From: Methanospirillum stamsii
Lineage (GTDB): Archaea > Halobacteriota > Methanomicrobia > Methanomicrobiales > Methanospirillaceae
Direction of reading: 5' to 3'
Length of the DNA stretch: 64,000 nucleotides
NCBI RefSeq assembly: GCF_003173335.1
Contig: NZ_QGMZ01000008.1
Span: 62,001-126,000, forward strand
The translations under genes were made by a program, and so were the position numbers. Shown here piece after piece: positions 43,301 through 52,474 of the stretch. How positions within the stretch are numbered: the stretch's first letter is position 1; each line of letters begins with the position of its first letter. The notes under the pieces are model-generated. The model searched no databases. It saw nothing but the letters and a program-made list of their open reading frames with translations, and was not told the DNA's origin.

Positions 43301-43542
43301 TTATCATCAAAGATACCATCCCCGCCATATAGCCCGGCGGTTGATAATACCAGTTGACCTCTGACCTGATCATTAATTTTTGCAACAAGTGTAGTGCCGG
43401 AAGCAGCGTCAGTTCCGTCTACCGTCACTTTACCATAAAATTCAGCAGGCAGTGGTGGTACTGCACTTACTGTAATCATTACGAGGCAAAGCAGAACTGC
43501 CAGCATCGCCGCCGGCCTGAGTATTCGAATCCCATCCATCAT
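40348..43542 (-). CDS. Exported PKD/PEGA multidomain surface protein
   Basis: A protein of about 1064 residues. The start MMDGIRILRP at 43542, preceded by GGGGATG, begins a signal peptide (AAMLAVLLCLVMITVSA); an upstream Met at 43674 would bury it. After an N-terminal beta domain of about 125 residues come eight PKD domains, each with the WxFGDG core and a HTY/HVY motif. Three PEGA domains follow near the C-terminus (VYLDNVLKG, VYVDGVLSG and AFLDGVAQG cores). PKD units 2 and 3 are identical over their visible length and nearly identical in DNA. The tail is short and Ser/Gly-rich with no membrane helix or sorting motif. Expected at the cell surface or secreted, perhaps in adhesion or sheath structure. 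Confidence 0.9.
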   Translation of the reverse strand: MMDGIRILRPAAMLAVLLCLVMITVSAVPPLPAEFYGKVTVDGTDAASGTTLVAKINDQVRGQLVLSTAGLYGGDGIFDDKLVVAATEDDVKSSNSTISFYVGENKADQTVPFEPGTAKELDLTVGGSFGADFTATPTTGTAPLTVQFTDTSTTEWAVWTWDFGDGGSSVIKNPTHVYESPGTYTVKMTVGSLGGYYTVTKNNFITVTQSGGIVADFSGVPTSGNAPLTVQFTDLSTGSPTMWNWNFGDGTSEGMLASPSHTYQNPGTYTVTLTASSQTGGTSTKTKEGYITVTQSGSIVADFSGVPTSGNAPLTVQFTDLSTGSPTMWNWNFGDGTSEGMLASPSHTYQNPGTYTVTLTASSQTGGTSTKTKEGYITVTQSGSGPTAAFTVDKRSGPKPLTVQFTDQSTGSPTMWAWDFGDGTTDLVANPSHTYQEAGVYTVSLTASNTAGSNTKTETDYISVTGDIPPPVAMFEATPLSGQAPLSVSFTDLSIGPPTSYLWNFGDGTTSTESDPTHVYSAGGSYTVTLTVKNSGGSHTMKRENYISVGGGTGIVADFSGTPTTGNAPLTVQFTDLSTGNPTMWSWDFGDGATEGMLANPSHTYQNAGTYTVKLTASSQTGGTSTKVREGYITVSSSGGIVADFSGTPTTGNAPLTVQFTDLSSGSPTMWAWNFGDGTTDLVANPSHTYQNAGTYTVTLTASSQTGGTSTKVREGYITVSSSGGIIADFVGTPTTGNIPLAVQFSDRSQGGPTMWAWDFGDGTTDLVANPLHVYQQLGRFTVKLTASNQASSNTAVKSDYITTQSGPAGSGSIKIIYAPDRSTVYLDNVLKGETKFLQTFRVDNLQAGVYQLKVTKPGFTDYIVSVPVTSNRATEVVADMRLQPSVNGILSVYTYPSGGSVYVDGVLSGNGPLWLADVAPGVHQVRVTSTGYLDWNQAVEVRGGGSVTYVTAALYPSWWTPIYGYVMISSLPGNGVAFLDGVAQGQTPVTLSQVTPGQHTIRIEVPGYQPWEQVVNVLEGRTSYVLAQMTAGSSGSGTGGDITPVIPASVASVASEGNQGNSS
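42397..42912 (-). repeat. Tandem near-identical PKD-coding repeat, two units of about 258 bp
   Basis: Bases about 42397-42654 and 42655-42912 are direct repeats that encode PKD domains 2 and 3. They differ at only about a dozen positions, which appear to be synonymous. Long shared runs include the segment at 42476-42590 matched at 42734-42848. Other PKD units in the gene are clearly more diverged. This indicates a recent duplication or gene conversion within the gene. Confidence 0.85.
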
Positions 43543-43754
43543 TACATCCCCTAAAGAAGCGTATTTTCCTGATGTGAAGATCAGGATTTGTAAGTTTCCT
43601 GAGTGTTTGAATATTGTACACAGGAGAGATAAGGATTGTGGAAGAAACCCTCTTTGAGTGGTTGTTATCGACAAAGGGCTATGCTGAAAAAATATCCTTT
43701 TTCAGGTATATTTGATAATGAATGTAAAAATACGGATAAAAATGGAAAAGAAAA
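43543..43754. promoter_or_regulatory. Spacer between PKD/PEGA gene and sepS
   Basis: A 212-base AT-rich spacer upstream of the exported protein, both flanking genes being on the minus strand. It should contain the sepS terminator and the PKD gene promoter. T-rich stretches on the minus strand near 43735-43760 could terminate sepS. No tRNA or other RNA gene was recognised. Confidence 0.3.
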
Positions 43755-45350
43755 TTAATTTTCTTCATTCTGAACAATCTCGGATCTGATTGTCAGAAAC
43801 ACGGGTCCTCGCACATCTGTTTTGAGATTATTATCGGTGATATATCTTCTTACCCATGGTTCAATTTTCAGGTTAATATCTCCAGGGAGCTTAGCCATTT
43901 TCACCTGCACGGTGGTTTCCATACCCTGACGTGCAGCATGCTCAATCTCTGCAGCTGCTTTCGAGGCCGCTGCAAACAGGTATGATATCCCGGTTGGAAT
44001 TCCGTTTTTGCGAACCTCCGCAAATTTTTCCGTATCCGGAACCCCGAGAACTGCTCCGTTGTAAATGAAGATTTCATTCAATGAAGCAGGTCCCAGAAGT
44101 TTGGCATTCTCTTCAGGTTCTTCAACAAAAACCCTCACCTGTGTATCCATAAGTTCTCCTTCAAAAACCTTGAATGAACAGGGGCCGTTTGCTGATCCCT
44201 GTGCTGTTGCCGTCTCCATGATAGATCGGACAAGGGTTTTTCCTGGTGTGGTCTCTGGTTCCTGGATTAATGACACTCCTCTTCCAAGTTCGGTATCTGT
44301 ATACCGGACCGGGAAAAATTGTGGGAAACAGAGTTCACGAACGTCCTTTGCCTTATTCATGATCATAGCCATTCGTTCAACTCCAAGGCCGAGGTTCATG
44401 ACCGGAATGCCGATTCCGTATTCTGATAGCGCGACCGGAGAATAGATCCCGAAGGTTGCAACCTCTACCCAACCATGATCCGGATGAGCAGCATACACTT
44501 CAGTCTGGGTATCAGGCATATAATACTTGGATCGCTTCTCATCAGGCCGGAATTGAAAATCCGTGTAACCGAATGCTGACAATAATGCCCGAGCAACGGC
44601 TTTTCCATCTTCAATGGTGACATCTTCACCAGCAACAACACAGGAAGCTGAATGATAACTCATCAATCGATGGGAGTCTTCTGCCTGTTCTCTTCTGAAA
44701 CACCGGTCAATGGAAAAGAGTCTGATTGGATGCGGGATTTTCTCCCAGACTGCTCCAAGAGTCTGGAACCATCCGCTTGTCATATGGGAACGGAGAGTCT
44801 GCCGTGAAGACTCCGGTTTTAACTCACGAAATTCCGGAAATACCTGGTCTAGGATATCCACCACTTTTGCATCATCAGTGTGGAGGACCACTGATAACTC
44901 ATATGTCAGTTCATCGCCGTCAATATCTGATTTTTTATAGGCATGGAGTGTTTTTCGTAAGGATTCTTCTTCATCTCCGGTCAGATCCCTTCCAAGAATT
45001 GTGTTAATTTTGGAAATTTGCTCCTTACCAATTCCGACATTCGGGCGGGGAAGGCCTCCGAGATAAAAAACCCGGTCCAGGACCGCCATTGCTTCAGGTC
45101 CGAACTGACGGTATACCTCCTGCTCATCAACGATTATGGGGTTTTCTGCTTCATCAAAACCGATGGCAAGATATGCTTCCCGGAGACGATGAATGGTTTC
45201 AAAAACCGGATGAACCCGTGCCCGTGAATATGTCAGACGGGGATAGAGGGACGATGCTGATGGAGGAGTAAGGACTGACGGACCTGCATGCCAGGCCGAT
45301 TCAAAGTCCTCTTTTCCCAGTTTTTTATAGTGTTCTGTATCAAATATCAT
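43755..45350 (-). CDS. sepS: O-phosphoserine--tRNA(Cys) ligase (SepRS)
   Basis: A 531-residue class II aminoacyl-tRNA synthetase that charges tRNA-Cys with O-phosphoserine, later converted to Cys by SepCysS. It is largely restricted to methanogens and relatives. Visible are the class II motif 2 region [19 protein letters not shown] (19 residues) and the motif 3 region [15 protein letters not shown]. The phosphoserine-binding part MTSGWFQTL also matches. The ATG at 45350 is chosen because GGAG lies ten bases upstream and the family starts MxFDTE; the extra upstream Met overlaps Taw1 further. Coupled to taw1 by a short overlap. This is the best taxonomic marker in the window. Confidence 0.93.
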   Translation of the reverse strand: MIFDTEHYKKLGKEDFESAWHAGPSVLTPPSASSLYPRLTYSRARVHPVFETIHRLREAYLAIGFDEAENPIIVDEQEVYRQFGPEAMAVLDRVFYLGGLPRPNVGIGKEQISKINTILGRDLTGDEEESLRKTLHAYKKSDIDGDELTYELSVVLHTDDAKVVDILDQVFPEFRELKPESSRQTLRSHMTSGWFQTLGAVWEKIPHPIRLFSIDRCFRREQAEDSHRLMSYHSASCVVAGEDVTIEDGKAVARALLSAFGYTDFQFRPDEKRSKYYMPDTQTEVYAAHPDHGWVEVATFGIYSPVALSEYGIGIPVMNLGLGVERMAMIMNKAKDVRELCFPQFFPVRYTDTELGRGVSLIQEPETTPGKTLVRSIMETATAQGSANGPCSFKVFEGELMDTQVRVFVEEPEENAKLLGPASLNEIFIYNGAVLGVPDTEKFAEVRKNGIPTGISYLFAAASKAAAEIEHAARQGMETTVQVKMAKLPGDINLKIEPWVRRYITDNNLKTDVRGPVFLTIRSEIVQNEEN

Positions 45351-46267
45351 GAATCTCGCTCCAGACAAATAACCCTTGAAAGGGTGTTTTCTCCCCGGAC
45401 TTTGTAAGAAAGATGGGGGAGCATCTGTTTCGTGAACTGCTCAATCTCTTCATGCAGGGGCATATGCTTAATCGTAAGTCTGCGCTGGCTGTATCCGACA
45501 TGCATGTATGCCTTCACCTCAACGAACTGTGCTCCGCTTTCCTGGATAATTCGTGCGTACCCGGCAGGATCCTGATCATTGATCCCCTTAACCAGGGTTA
45601 CCCGGATTGCAGTCCGGTTTCCTGCATCAGTCTCATGACCAAGGTCAGAGATACTTTCAAGAATCCTGTCCCAGTAATCTTCATCCGGCCTTGCAATTTT
45701 GAGATAGGTTTCCCGGTCCGGTCCGGTCAGGGAGATATACTTCTGATACGGATGGCAGTTTCTGAGAACCCCGGGCATTGTTCCGTTCGATACGAGGAAC
45801 GTTGTTCCTTCTGTCTGATTAAGGAGATCAATTAGTTCCGGGAGGTGTGTATACAGGGTTGGTTCTCCTGACAGTGATATTGCATACTGATCAGGACGAA
45901 GCGCTTCTTCCCATTTCTCCTTGGTGACCCGGTATGAGACTTTGTATCCTCCCAAGGCCTTTTTCTGAAGAAACGGAATCTTTGAAACGATATCGGCTGG
46001 AGATAACTCTTTTTCACCGATATACTCATGTTCAAACGAACGCCAGCAGAAAAGACACTTATGGTTACACCGGAGTGTTGGTGTCATCTGAACACACCGG
46101 TGGCTGGTTATCCCGTAGAACTGGTTTTTATAACACTGGTCGCCACCGGTAAGAGACCGTTTACACCAGAGGCATGGTTTTAATGCAGCTGAAGAATCAG
46201 GATGGAAAAACTGGTAACCCATTTTCCGGAGAACTTTCTCCGGAGGTTCACATGGCTCGGAGGGCAT
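45347..46267 (-). CDS. taw1: 4-demethylwyosine synthase (TYW1/Taw1)
   Basis: A radical SAM enzyme of about 306 residues that builds the tricyclic imidazopurine of wyosine at position 37 of tRNA-Phe. The SAM cluster motif is [11 protein letters not shown] second cysteine set ([17 protein letters not shown]) near the N-terminus supplies the additional Fe-S cluster typical of archaeal Taw1. [14 protein letters not shown] and [14 protein letters not shown] are family blocks. An alternative Met at 46315 would extend the overlap with argS from 20 to 68 bases. Its target tRNA-Phe gene is also in this window, at 61251. Confidence 0.93.
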   Translation of the reverse strand: MPSEPCEPPEKVLRKMGYQFFHPDSSAALKPCLWCKRSLTGGDQCYKNQFYGITSHRCVQMTPTLRCNHKCLFCWRSFEHEYIGEKELSPADIVSKIPFLQKKALGGYKVSYRVTKEKWEEALRPDQYAISLSGEPTLYTHLPELIDLLNQTEGTTFLVSNGTMPGVLRNCHPYQKYISLTGPDRETYLKIARPDEDYWDRILESISDLGHETDAGNRTAIRVTLVKGINDQDPAGYARIIQESGAQFVEVKAYMHVGYSQRRLTIKHMPLHEEIEQFTKQMLPHLSYKVRGENTLSRVICLERDS

Positions 46268-47915
46268 CAATACCCAGGGTCTCCAGTGCTTCTTTGAGTG
46301 TATTTCTTGTTGCATCTACAAGGGTCAGCCTGCGGTTTCTGGTCTTTTCCTCTGCACGAAGAACCGGTTCTGCATGATAAAACGAGTTGAAAATGTCAGC
46401 AAGTTCACGGGCATAGATGGCAAGAAGATGCGGCTTTAGTTCATTCACCACATCATTGATGACTTTTGGAAACAGTGCAATCTGCTTTGCAAGCACAATT
46501 TCACCCTCTCCTTCTGCCTCGTAACATGGGGTGAAGGTTCCGGCCTTATCAAGAATACTGCAGGCCCGGGCATGAGCATACTGGATATATGGCCCGCTCT
46601 GTTTTTCAAAGTCCAATGCCTCTTTCCAGTCAAAGACTGTGCTCTTTTCCGGAATTGTCCGTACAATATCATATCTGATAGCCGAGATTGCTACTGCACT
46701 GGCAATCTTTTTTCGTTCAGTCTCGTCAAGTTCCGGTCTTCTGACGGTCACTTCTTCAAGTGCTCTCCTCTCGGTTTCAGCGATGAGTTCATCTGCAGAG
46801 ATAAATTTCCCTCTCCGGGTGCTCATTGAACCTTCAGGAAGTGAGACAAATTCAAAAAATACAATTTCAGGTGCTTTTTCTCCAAGGATATTCAGGGTAG
46901 CCTGGAGCTGGGTTCCGATCAGTTTGTGATCTGCACCAAGAATATCTATGACCCGGTCAAAATTGTGTCCCTTCCAGATATGAAACGCAAGATCACGAGC
47001 TGCGTATACACTGGTCCCGTCTGACCGCCTTAAAATGTAATTCTTCTCAAATCCATAATTGGTCAGGTCAAGGGAGAGCGTCTCCTCAATTTTCGCTTCA
47101 GGAAGATGTGATATCCGGGAGAGTAGTTTTTCAGTATCTCCGTTCCTGATAAAATCACTCTCATACACGAACCGGTCATGTTTTACCTGCATTGCAGCCA
47201 GGGTGTCTTTAAATCCGTCAAGGCATCGTTTGACCGGGATTTTAAACTGGCTGATGGTTTCCGGGTCTCCGGACTCCACTCGTTGCATGAGTTTGTCAAT
47301 CTCTTCATTCAATGTGGAATCTTTATCGAGGTTCTTGTTTGCTTCGATATAAACATCTGCAATCAGGTGGTCTCCCTTTCCTTCGGCATTGATATCAGCC
47401 CCCTGGGTTGCAATTCCCCAGGCAACGATTGCTATCTGTCTGCCCATGTCGTTGACGTAATACTGGACTTCAAGGGGGTATCCGGCTTTTCTGAAACACC
47501 GGGTTAACGTATCACCGATGATGGTATTTCTGATATGCCCAACATGAAGAGGACCATTCGGGTTTGCCGAGGTGTGTTCAAGAACTACCCGTTCTGATTT
47601 AGTCTGTCCTGCACCATATCCATCCCTGACTGCCAGGCTTAGGACATCAGAGCAGTATTTGTTACCAAAGATGAAGTTTACATACGGGCCGACTGCAAGA
47701 GTCGTGGCTCCCGTATCCTGCATTACCTGCTCACGAATTGCATTTACGATGTCTTTTGCAATTACTGCCGGTGCTTTTTTGTATTCTTTTGCCAGGCTGA
47801 ATGCAATGGTGGAGGCAACATCGGCATGATCCCCGCCGTCGGTGAGCATAGCATCCGCCTTTCCTGTGTGTTCACGGAGTATTGCCCCGATTTTATCACA
47901 TAATGTAAGGTACAT
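46248..47915 (-). CDS. argS: Arginyl-tRNA synthetase
   Basis: A 555-residue class Ia synthetase. The N-terminal Add-1 domain is present. The HIGH motif is NPNGPLHVGHIRN, and the KMSK region is the degenerate MSTRRGKFI, as expected since many ArgRS proteins lack a canonical KMSKS. The C-terminal anticodon-binding DALRD box appears as the terminal DALRAM, with YIQYAHARACSIL upstream. Length is normal. It overlaps taw1 at its 3' end, and its start shares one base with the stop of the aRF1 gene. Confidence 0.94.
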   Translation of the reverse strand: MYLTLCDKIGAILREHTGKADAMLTDGGDHADVASTIAFSLAKEYKKAPAVIAKDIVNAIREQVMQDTGATTLAVGPYVNFIFGNKYCSDVLSLAVRDGYGAGQTKSERVVLEHTSANPNGPLHVGHIRNTIIGDTLTRCFRKAGYPLEVQYYVNDMGRQIAIVAWGIATQGADINAEGKGDHLIADVYIEANKNLDKDSTLNEEIDKLMQRVESGDPETISQFKIPVKRCLDGFKDTLAAMQVKHDRFVYESDFIRNGDTEKLLSRISHLPEAKIEETLSLDLTNYGFEKNYILRRSDGTSVYAARDLAFHIWKGHNFDRVIDILGADHKLIGTQLQATLNILGEKAPEIVFFEFVSLPEGSMSTRRGKFISADELIAETERRALEEVTVRRPELDETERKKIASAVAISAIRYDIVRTIPEKSTVFDWKEALDFEKQSGPYIQYAHARACSILDKAGTFTPCYEAEGEGEIVLAKQIALFPKVINDVVNELKPHLLAIYARELADIFNSFYHAEPVLRAEEKTRNRRLTLVDATRNTLKEALETLGIDALRAM

Positions 47916-49186
47916 TAGTATCCGGTCCTGTATCTGAGAATTGCAGCTATGCCACCAAAAGCGGTGAATAACTGTGAACCTTCTTCAAAGTCATCAGAAA
48001 TGATGGCAACTTTACTATTTGACTGGTCTGCAAGGTATGTCAGTTCATCAACGATATCTGATGAGTCGGCAAGAACGAGAGGAGAAGTACAGGTCGGGCA
48101 GCTCCCGAGTTCTGTATCTTCTGCGTTCTCACCAGGTTTTACCTGAATTGTTTTTTGTTCTGTATATCCACATGCATCACACTTTATGGACAGTCTGCTT
48201 TTTCGTAATTTATCTGACAATAACAGCATATCGACTGCACCAATCTCCAGATTTGCCCGTATGGACTGCTCACCATATGCAGCAAGGCCATTGTCCTTCA
48301 CGAGCTCTTTGAAGAATCTATCCATGAGATGCTTTTCTTCAATTACTTCCTGTCCTTTGAGGGCATCTTCTGCAGCATCGACAAGTTCCGGAAGACCGCT
48401 TTCGTTTGTATAGGCAACATCAAAAAGTCCGAGAACTCTCTTCTGAACTTCGTGATGGAGGAAGTTACCCTCTTCAAACTCTTCTTTTGTCGGGGAGGGG
48501 CCACCTATCAGCAGTCCTTTAAACCGTTCAAAAAAGTCCTTTTCGCTTAAGAATATCTCGCTGGAACGCTCACCGACTTTTTTATAGAAATCATTGATGG
48601 CGATCAGACGAAGTCGTTCAAAACGGATACTTGACTGACCTCCTTTCCTCTGTTTTCCCGGAACCGTCGAGGTTGTTCCACCAATGGGATCAATTCTGTT
48701 TCCCCGTAAAAAGCCCCAGTATGCCTCTCGCCTGTCTATTACCAGAAGACCGTAAACGTATTTTTCCTCCAGCATATCACGTAGAGGTTCCAGTTCAAAA
48801 CGAGAACTGCACCTGTACAGATAGAGGCCCAGTGGTTCCGGGGGATTGACGATGTCACATTCAAGGTCCTGCCGGTCACCATGTTTGTTCACCGTTCCAC
48901 AAAAAACTGCGATTCCATTTTCCGGAGGTTTGGAATAATATTTTAATCTGGACAGAATACTGGATATTGCACTTTGAACATTCGTACGCGTCTGTTTTGA
49001 TTTGATGTTTGCACACTGGCCAAACTCGTCCCGAAGCTGGGCGGTTACATCATAGATCTGTTTATCTGGAGGAATGTACAGGGAGATTAACTCTGTTCCA
49101 CTACCTTCTTTTGCTTCCAGACGCTCAAGCATCTTTTTAAATTCATATTTCCGTCTTGCATCGTCCAGTTCAACCGCTTCGCTCAT
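47915..49186 (-). CDS. prf1: Peptide chain release factor aRF1
   Basis: A 423-residue archaeal/eukaryotic-type release factor that recognises all three stop codons. The NIKS decoding motif is in CANIKSKQTR, the peptidyl-hydrolysis GGQ is in KGGQSSIRFERLR, and domain 3 carries the zinc cysteines CDACGYTE and CPTC. Length and all motifs are normal. It heads the aRF1-argS-taw1-sepS run; upstream on the minus strand GCTTATAGTG near 49197-49206 could be its TATA element. Confidence 0.95.
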   Translation of the reverse strand: MSEAVELDDARRKYEFKKMLERLEAKEGSGTELISLYIPPDKQIYDVTAQLRDEFGQCANIKSKQTRTNVQSAISSILSRLKYYSKPPENGIAVFCGTVNKHGDRQDLECDIVNPPEPLGLYLYRCSSRFELEPLRDMLEEKYVYGLLVIDRREAYWGFLRGNRIDPIGGTTSTVPGKQRKGGQSSIRFERLRLIAINDFYKKVGERSSEIFLSEKDFFERFKGLLIGGPSPTKEEFEEGNFLHHEVQKRVLGLFDVAYTNESGLPELVDAAEDALKGQEVIEEKHLMDRFFKELVKDNGLAAYGEQSIRANLEIGAVDMLLLSDKLRKSRLSIKCDACGYTEQKTIQVKPGENAEDTELGSCPTCTSPLVLADSSDIVDELTYLADQSNSKVAIISDDFEEGSQLFTAFGGIAAILRYRTGY

Positions 49187-49261
49187 GAGACAATCCTACA
49201 CTATAAGCTGGTATATATTGACACCGGTTTGACTTAAGGTTCACCCCGATCATTTTCCGGG

Positions 49262-50149
49262 TTATGAATTCTGAAGGAAGGTGATAATGTGGTCATCAAC
49301 CTCCCTGTTTCCTCCATGGGTTCCGTTGAAAGAAATAAATATTGCCTTGTCTCCTGCTGCTCCCGCGAGTGCACGCCCATCTTCAAAGGGAATCACTGGA
49401 TCTTCAGGGGCATGGAAGATCATCACCGGTCTTGGAATGATTTCTGGTACCTGCACCTCTGGATCAATACTGAGCAGGAATTCTCTTACCGGGGAAGAGT
49501 ACTGATCGCCGATGTGTGAAAACCCGGAAGTTGAGATTCCCATATATCCGGCAAAACCCGGATCAGATCCTGCAGCAAGTGCGGCATATCTCCCCCCATT
49601 TGAATCCCCTACTGCATAGACCGGAACTGATGGAAAAATCCGGTGGATGTACTGCTGTGCTGATATCATATCTGCAGCAATAAGATACCACTGTGGCCAT
49701 TCTCCTTTTACAAAGAGTCCTGCGTCCCGTTCAATATCCATTGGATATCCGGGTGTAAGTCCCCCATTCCCCCGGACATCCATGATTAGAACAGCGATAT
49801 CATGAGCAGGATAGTATTTCATGTAATCAAGATAGCCGGATGCAGGATTATTGGCTCCCGGAGCCCAGATTAAAAATGCATTCGGCTTTTTTGGACTTAC
49901 CAATATCGCATGAACATCTCCTGCAAAACCTTTGAACATGAGATCTGTTACGGTCAGATTAGCATTCTTCTCCGTAACAGATTCCTGAACTTTTACTTCG
50001 GGGAAAGTGAACCGGATACTACCATCAGAAGAGAGGTTCCATGAACTCCCAATGGTTTCCTCCCCCGGTCCGCTGCAGCCCATAACAAAGGCTCCGGATA
50101 CAAGCGCAAAGAAAACAGCAATCAGGCGAATATCAGGCAAACTTTTCAC
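49262..50149 (-). CDS. Exported alpha/beta hydrolase, probable lipoprotein
   Basis: A protein of about 295 residues if started at the GTG at 50149, which gives a compact signal peptide [19 protein letters not shown] followed by AFVMGCSG, where Cys could be lipidated. Met codons at 50185-50188 would add thirteen polar residues and enlarge the overlap with the Nudix gene. The hydrolase fold shows VLIMDVRGNGG, the nucleophile elbow GDSNGG with Ser, a late acid region APEDPVIPFEDG, and His in NGTHGG. The substrate is unknown. It partly overlaps the 3' end of the upstream Nudix gene, suggesting coexpression. Confidence 0.78.
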   Translation of the reverse strand: MKSLPDIRLIAVFFALVSGAFVMGCSGPGEETIGSSWNLSSDGSIRFTFPEVKVQESVTEKNANLTVTDLMFKGFAGDVHAILVSPKKPNAFLIWAPGANNPASGYLDYMKYYPAHDIAVLIMDVRGNGGLTPGYPMDIERDAGLFVKGEWPQWYLIAADMISAQQYIHRIFPSVPVYAVGDSNGGRYAALAAGSDPGFAGYMGISTSGFSHIGDQYSSPVREFLLSIDPEVQVPEIIPRPVMIFHAPEDPVIPFEDGRALAGAAGDKAIFISFNGTHGGNREVDDHIITFLQNS

Positions 50150-50648
50150 CCAAGCACCGGAAGAAGATACAGATGGTTTTTGCATCAATAATTTCTCCGT
50201 TCAGAATCATCTCCCCGATTTTTGATGCAGAGAACCTGACCGGTTCAATGACCTCATCATCATCTGGTGAAAATTCACCGGATGGTGTAAGATCAATAGC
50301 CTCAAAAAGCCAGAGTTTTTCATCGGCAAAACCGGGAGTGGTATAGATAAAGCCACGAGGAATAAGGGTTTTTGCATCCATCCCGGTCTCTTCAATGAGT
50401 TCACGCCGGGCTGTATAAAGAGGGTCTTCCCCTTCTTCCATTGTTCCGGCAGGTGCTTCGAAGATATACTGGTTTATCGGGGCCCGCCATTGCCTGATGA
50501 GTAGAAAATTATCTCCTTCCCTCGGAAGAATGACAACTGCATCCCCCGGATGAACAACGACCATCTCCTTTTCCTTTCCATGAGGGAGCTGGAAAAGTCG
50601 TTTTTCCACCCATAACCTGCGTCCACGGTAAAGCTCCATAGATTTCAC
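50133..50648 (-). CDS. Nudix hydrolase (ADP-sugar pyrophosphatase-like)
   Basis: A 171-residue Nudix enzyme. The Nudix box runs [20 protein letters not shown] followed by TG, an intact G-x5-E-x7-R-E-x2-E-E pattern. The [10 protein letters not shown] context and the preceding [12 protein letters not shown] resemble ADP-ribose pyrophosphatases. Its start overlaps the queC stop by four bases. It may therefore be expressed with the preQ0 operon, but no metabolic link is obvious. Confidence 0.9.
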   Translation of the reverse strand: MKSMELYRGRRLWVEKRLFQLPHGKEKEMVVVHPGDAVVILPREGDNFLLIRQWRAPINQYIFEAPAGTMEEGEDPLYTARRELIEETGMDAKTLIPRGFIYTTPGFADEKLWLFEAIDLTPSGEFSPDDDEVIEPVRFSASKIGEMILNGEIIDAKTICIFFRCLGEKFA

Positions 50649-51307
50649 CGGTAGGGAATCGGGTCTTTGATCCCAATCTGCCTGAATGCCTCAAGTCTGA
50701 AGTGACATGAACCACAAACGCCGCAGGCCAAATCGTTTTCTGAATAACAAGACCAGGTATCCTCATATGGGACACCAAGATCCATTCCAATCTTCAGTAT
50801 TTCCATTTTATTAAGTCTGACAAATGGTGTTTTCAGAGCTATGCCTGATCCCGGCCTGGTTCCAAGTGTTATCACCTGCTGGAAAGCCTCAATAAATTCC
50901 GGCCTGCAATCAGGATATCCAGAATAATCAGATGCCTGGACACCTATGTATATTGCATCGGCACCCCGCGCTTCAGCAAAACTTGTCGCTACTGATAGAA
51001 GGTTGGCATTTCTGAATGGAACATACGTTTGTGGGACTCCTTCACCTGCTTCGTTGTGGGATTTTACCGGGATTTTGGAGTCGGTCAGGCTTGATGCTCC
51101 GACCGCTTTCAGATATGCAAGGTCTACATCCAGAAATTCCAGGGCATTGAGGTGGTGTGCTATTTGGTGTGCACATTCACGCTCTTTTTGTTCTGTACGC
51201 TGCCCATACGTAAAGTGGAGGGCAAGGATATCATATCCGTCATGTTTTGCAAGGTATGCAAGGGTGGATGAGTCCATTCCACCTGACAGGAGACAAACTG
51301 CTTTCAT
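50645..51307 (-). CDS. queC: 7-cyano-7-deazaguanine synthase
   Basis: A 220-residue ATP-dependent enzyme that converts 7-carboxy-7-deazaguanine and ammonia to preQ0, the precursor that archaeal TGT inserts at tRNA position 15 to make archaeosine. The PP-loop is [16 protein letters not shown] at the N-terminus, and the C-terminal zinc site is [15 protein letters not shown]. Length is normal. It follows queE by one base. Confidence 0.95.
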   Translation of the reverse strand: MKAVCLLSGGMDSSTLAYLAKHDGYDILALHFTYGQRTEQKERECAHQIAHHLNALEFLDVDLAYLKAVGASSLTDSKIPVKSHNEAGEGVPQTYVPFRNANLLSVATSFAEARGADAIYIGVQASDYSGYPDCRPEFIEAFQQVITLGTRPGSGIALKTPFVRLNKMEILKIGMDLGVPYEDTWSCYSENDLACGVCGSCHFRLEAFRQIGIKDPIPYR

Positions 51308-51308
51308 T

Positions 51309-51917
51309 TCAGGGCATTCCTATAAATTTGTGTAACTGGAGTTGCAATCGTGCCGGGAGGTTTTGTTTGAGGATATATGCTGCGATATGCTGATAATCAG
51401 TTCCATAGACTGGAGAAATAAAGATCTCAGCATGTATTGAATAATTCTCTATTACAGATTGTGCATAGGTAAGATCTTCATCCGTCCCTACAACAAACTT
51501 CACTGAATCTTTTGGTTTTAGGGCTGAAAGAAGGGTTAAATTACTTTTTTCACCTGATGAGGGGCATTTTACATCCATACATATTGATACCTCCTCCGGC
51601 AGCATGTCAAAAGGAATAGTTCCATTTGTCTCGATGCTTACCTTTTTTCCTGCCAAAATTAATCTTTCCGCAAGGTTTGCCACCTCATCAGACTGGAGCA
51701 GGGGTTCACCTCCGGTTATACAGACATACAATGGTTTTTCATTCAGTACCTGATCGACAAGCTGATCAACATTGAACTCTTCTCCCCCGGTTCTGCTTGC
51801 AGGGGTGTCGCAATAAGTACATGCGAGGTTGCAGCCTGCGAGACGGATGAAGACCGTAGGGTAACCGGAAGTTAGACCTTCTCCCTGGAGTGAAGAGAAT
51901 ACTTCAGCTATCTTCAT
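51309..51917 (-). CDS. queE: 7-carboxy-7-deazaguanine synthase (radical SAM)
   Basis: A 202-residue radical SAM enzyme that rearranges 6-carboxytetrahydropterin to 7-carboxy-7-deazaguanine. The start [14 protein letters not shown] at 51917 is the family N-terminus; a Met fifteen bases further upstream is rejected. The cluster motif here is CNLACTYC (a CxxxCxxC type), and TGGEPLLQ is the glycine motif. It overlaps queD by 14 bases. Confidence 0.94.
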   Translation of the reverse strand: MKIAEVFSSLQGEGLTSGYPTVFIRLAGCNLACTYCDTPASRTGGEEFNVDQLVDQVLNEKPLYVCITGGEPLLQSDEVANLAERLILAGKKVSIETNGTIPFDMLPEEVSICMDVKCPSSGEKSNLTLLSALKPKDSVKFVVGTDEDLTYAQSVIENYSIHAEIFISPVYGTDYQHIAAYILKQNLPARLQLQLHKFIGMP

Positions 51918-52317
51918 GCCTGAGTTCTGCACATCCGGTCGGGGATTCCCAGACCCGGATTGTATCTACGATGATGTTTCTTCCACAATTCTGATACCTT
52001 CGTTCTATCTCGTCCCTGATAAGAAGGGCCAGAAGTTCACTTGTTGGGTCACCTGGTGTCGTAATGACATCATGAAATTCCTGGATACGCGGGACCATGG
52101 GGTCAGATTCATTGAGGATTATCTCATGATCATAATAATCCACGACTTCACGAATTTCATTATAGTCAACCAGAATATTTGTCTCCTTATCAGTGCAACC
52201 TGAGAGCCACACTTCCACTCTCCACCTGTGGCCGTGTAGATTATGGCATTTGCCCTGGTAATGCAAAAGCCGGTGGCTGGCATCAAATGAGACCTCTTTG
52301 TACAGTCTGATCTGCAT
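51904..52317 (-). CDS. queD: 6-carboxytetrahydropterin synthase
   Basis: A 137-residue zinc enzyme of the T-fold family acting on dihydroneopterin triphosphate, the first dedicated step toward preQ0. The N-terminus MQIRLYKEVSFDASHRL holds a zinc-ligand His. KCHNLHGHRW contains the catalytic Cys and two more zinc His, and the catalytic Asp/His are in NEIREVVDYYDHEIILNE (18 residues). Start at 52317 rather than the Met at 52365, which would add 16 unrelated residues. It leads the queD-queE-queC run and is divergent from rps12. Confidence 0.93.
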   Translation of the reverse strand: MQIRLYKEVSFDASHRLLHYQGKCHNLHGHRWRVEVWLSGCTDKETNILVDYNEIREVVDYYDHEIILNESDPMVPRIQEFHDVITTPGDPTSELLALLIRDEIERRYQNCGRNIIVDTIRVWESPTGCAELRHEDS

Positions 52318-52392
52318 ATGATCAGGTTGAACGTGGATACAACTATTATATTGCATAAGTGTCAACGTATACAGACAGGTTTCAAAGCCGAC

Positions 52393-52401
52393 ATATTATA
52401 T
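52393..52401 (+). promoter_or_regulatory. Probable TATA box of the rps12 operon
   Basis: ATATTATAT sits about 75 bases upstream of the rps12 ATG in the divergent queD-rps12 spacer. Transcription would begin near 52420, leaving a leader of about 50 bases that includes the GAGTGATG Shine-Dalgarno. The call rests on position and composition only. Confidence 0.4.
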
Positions 52402-52474
52402 CTGATTTGTCGCGCATTTGGATTCTTTTTCACCGGATTTAGGTGAATCTATCGAAGATTATCAGAGTGATGTA

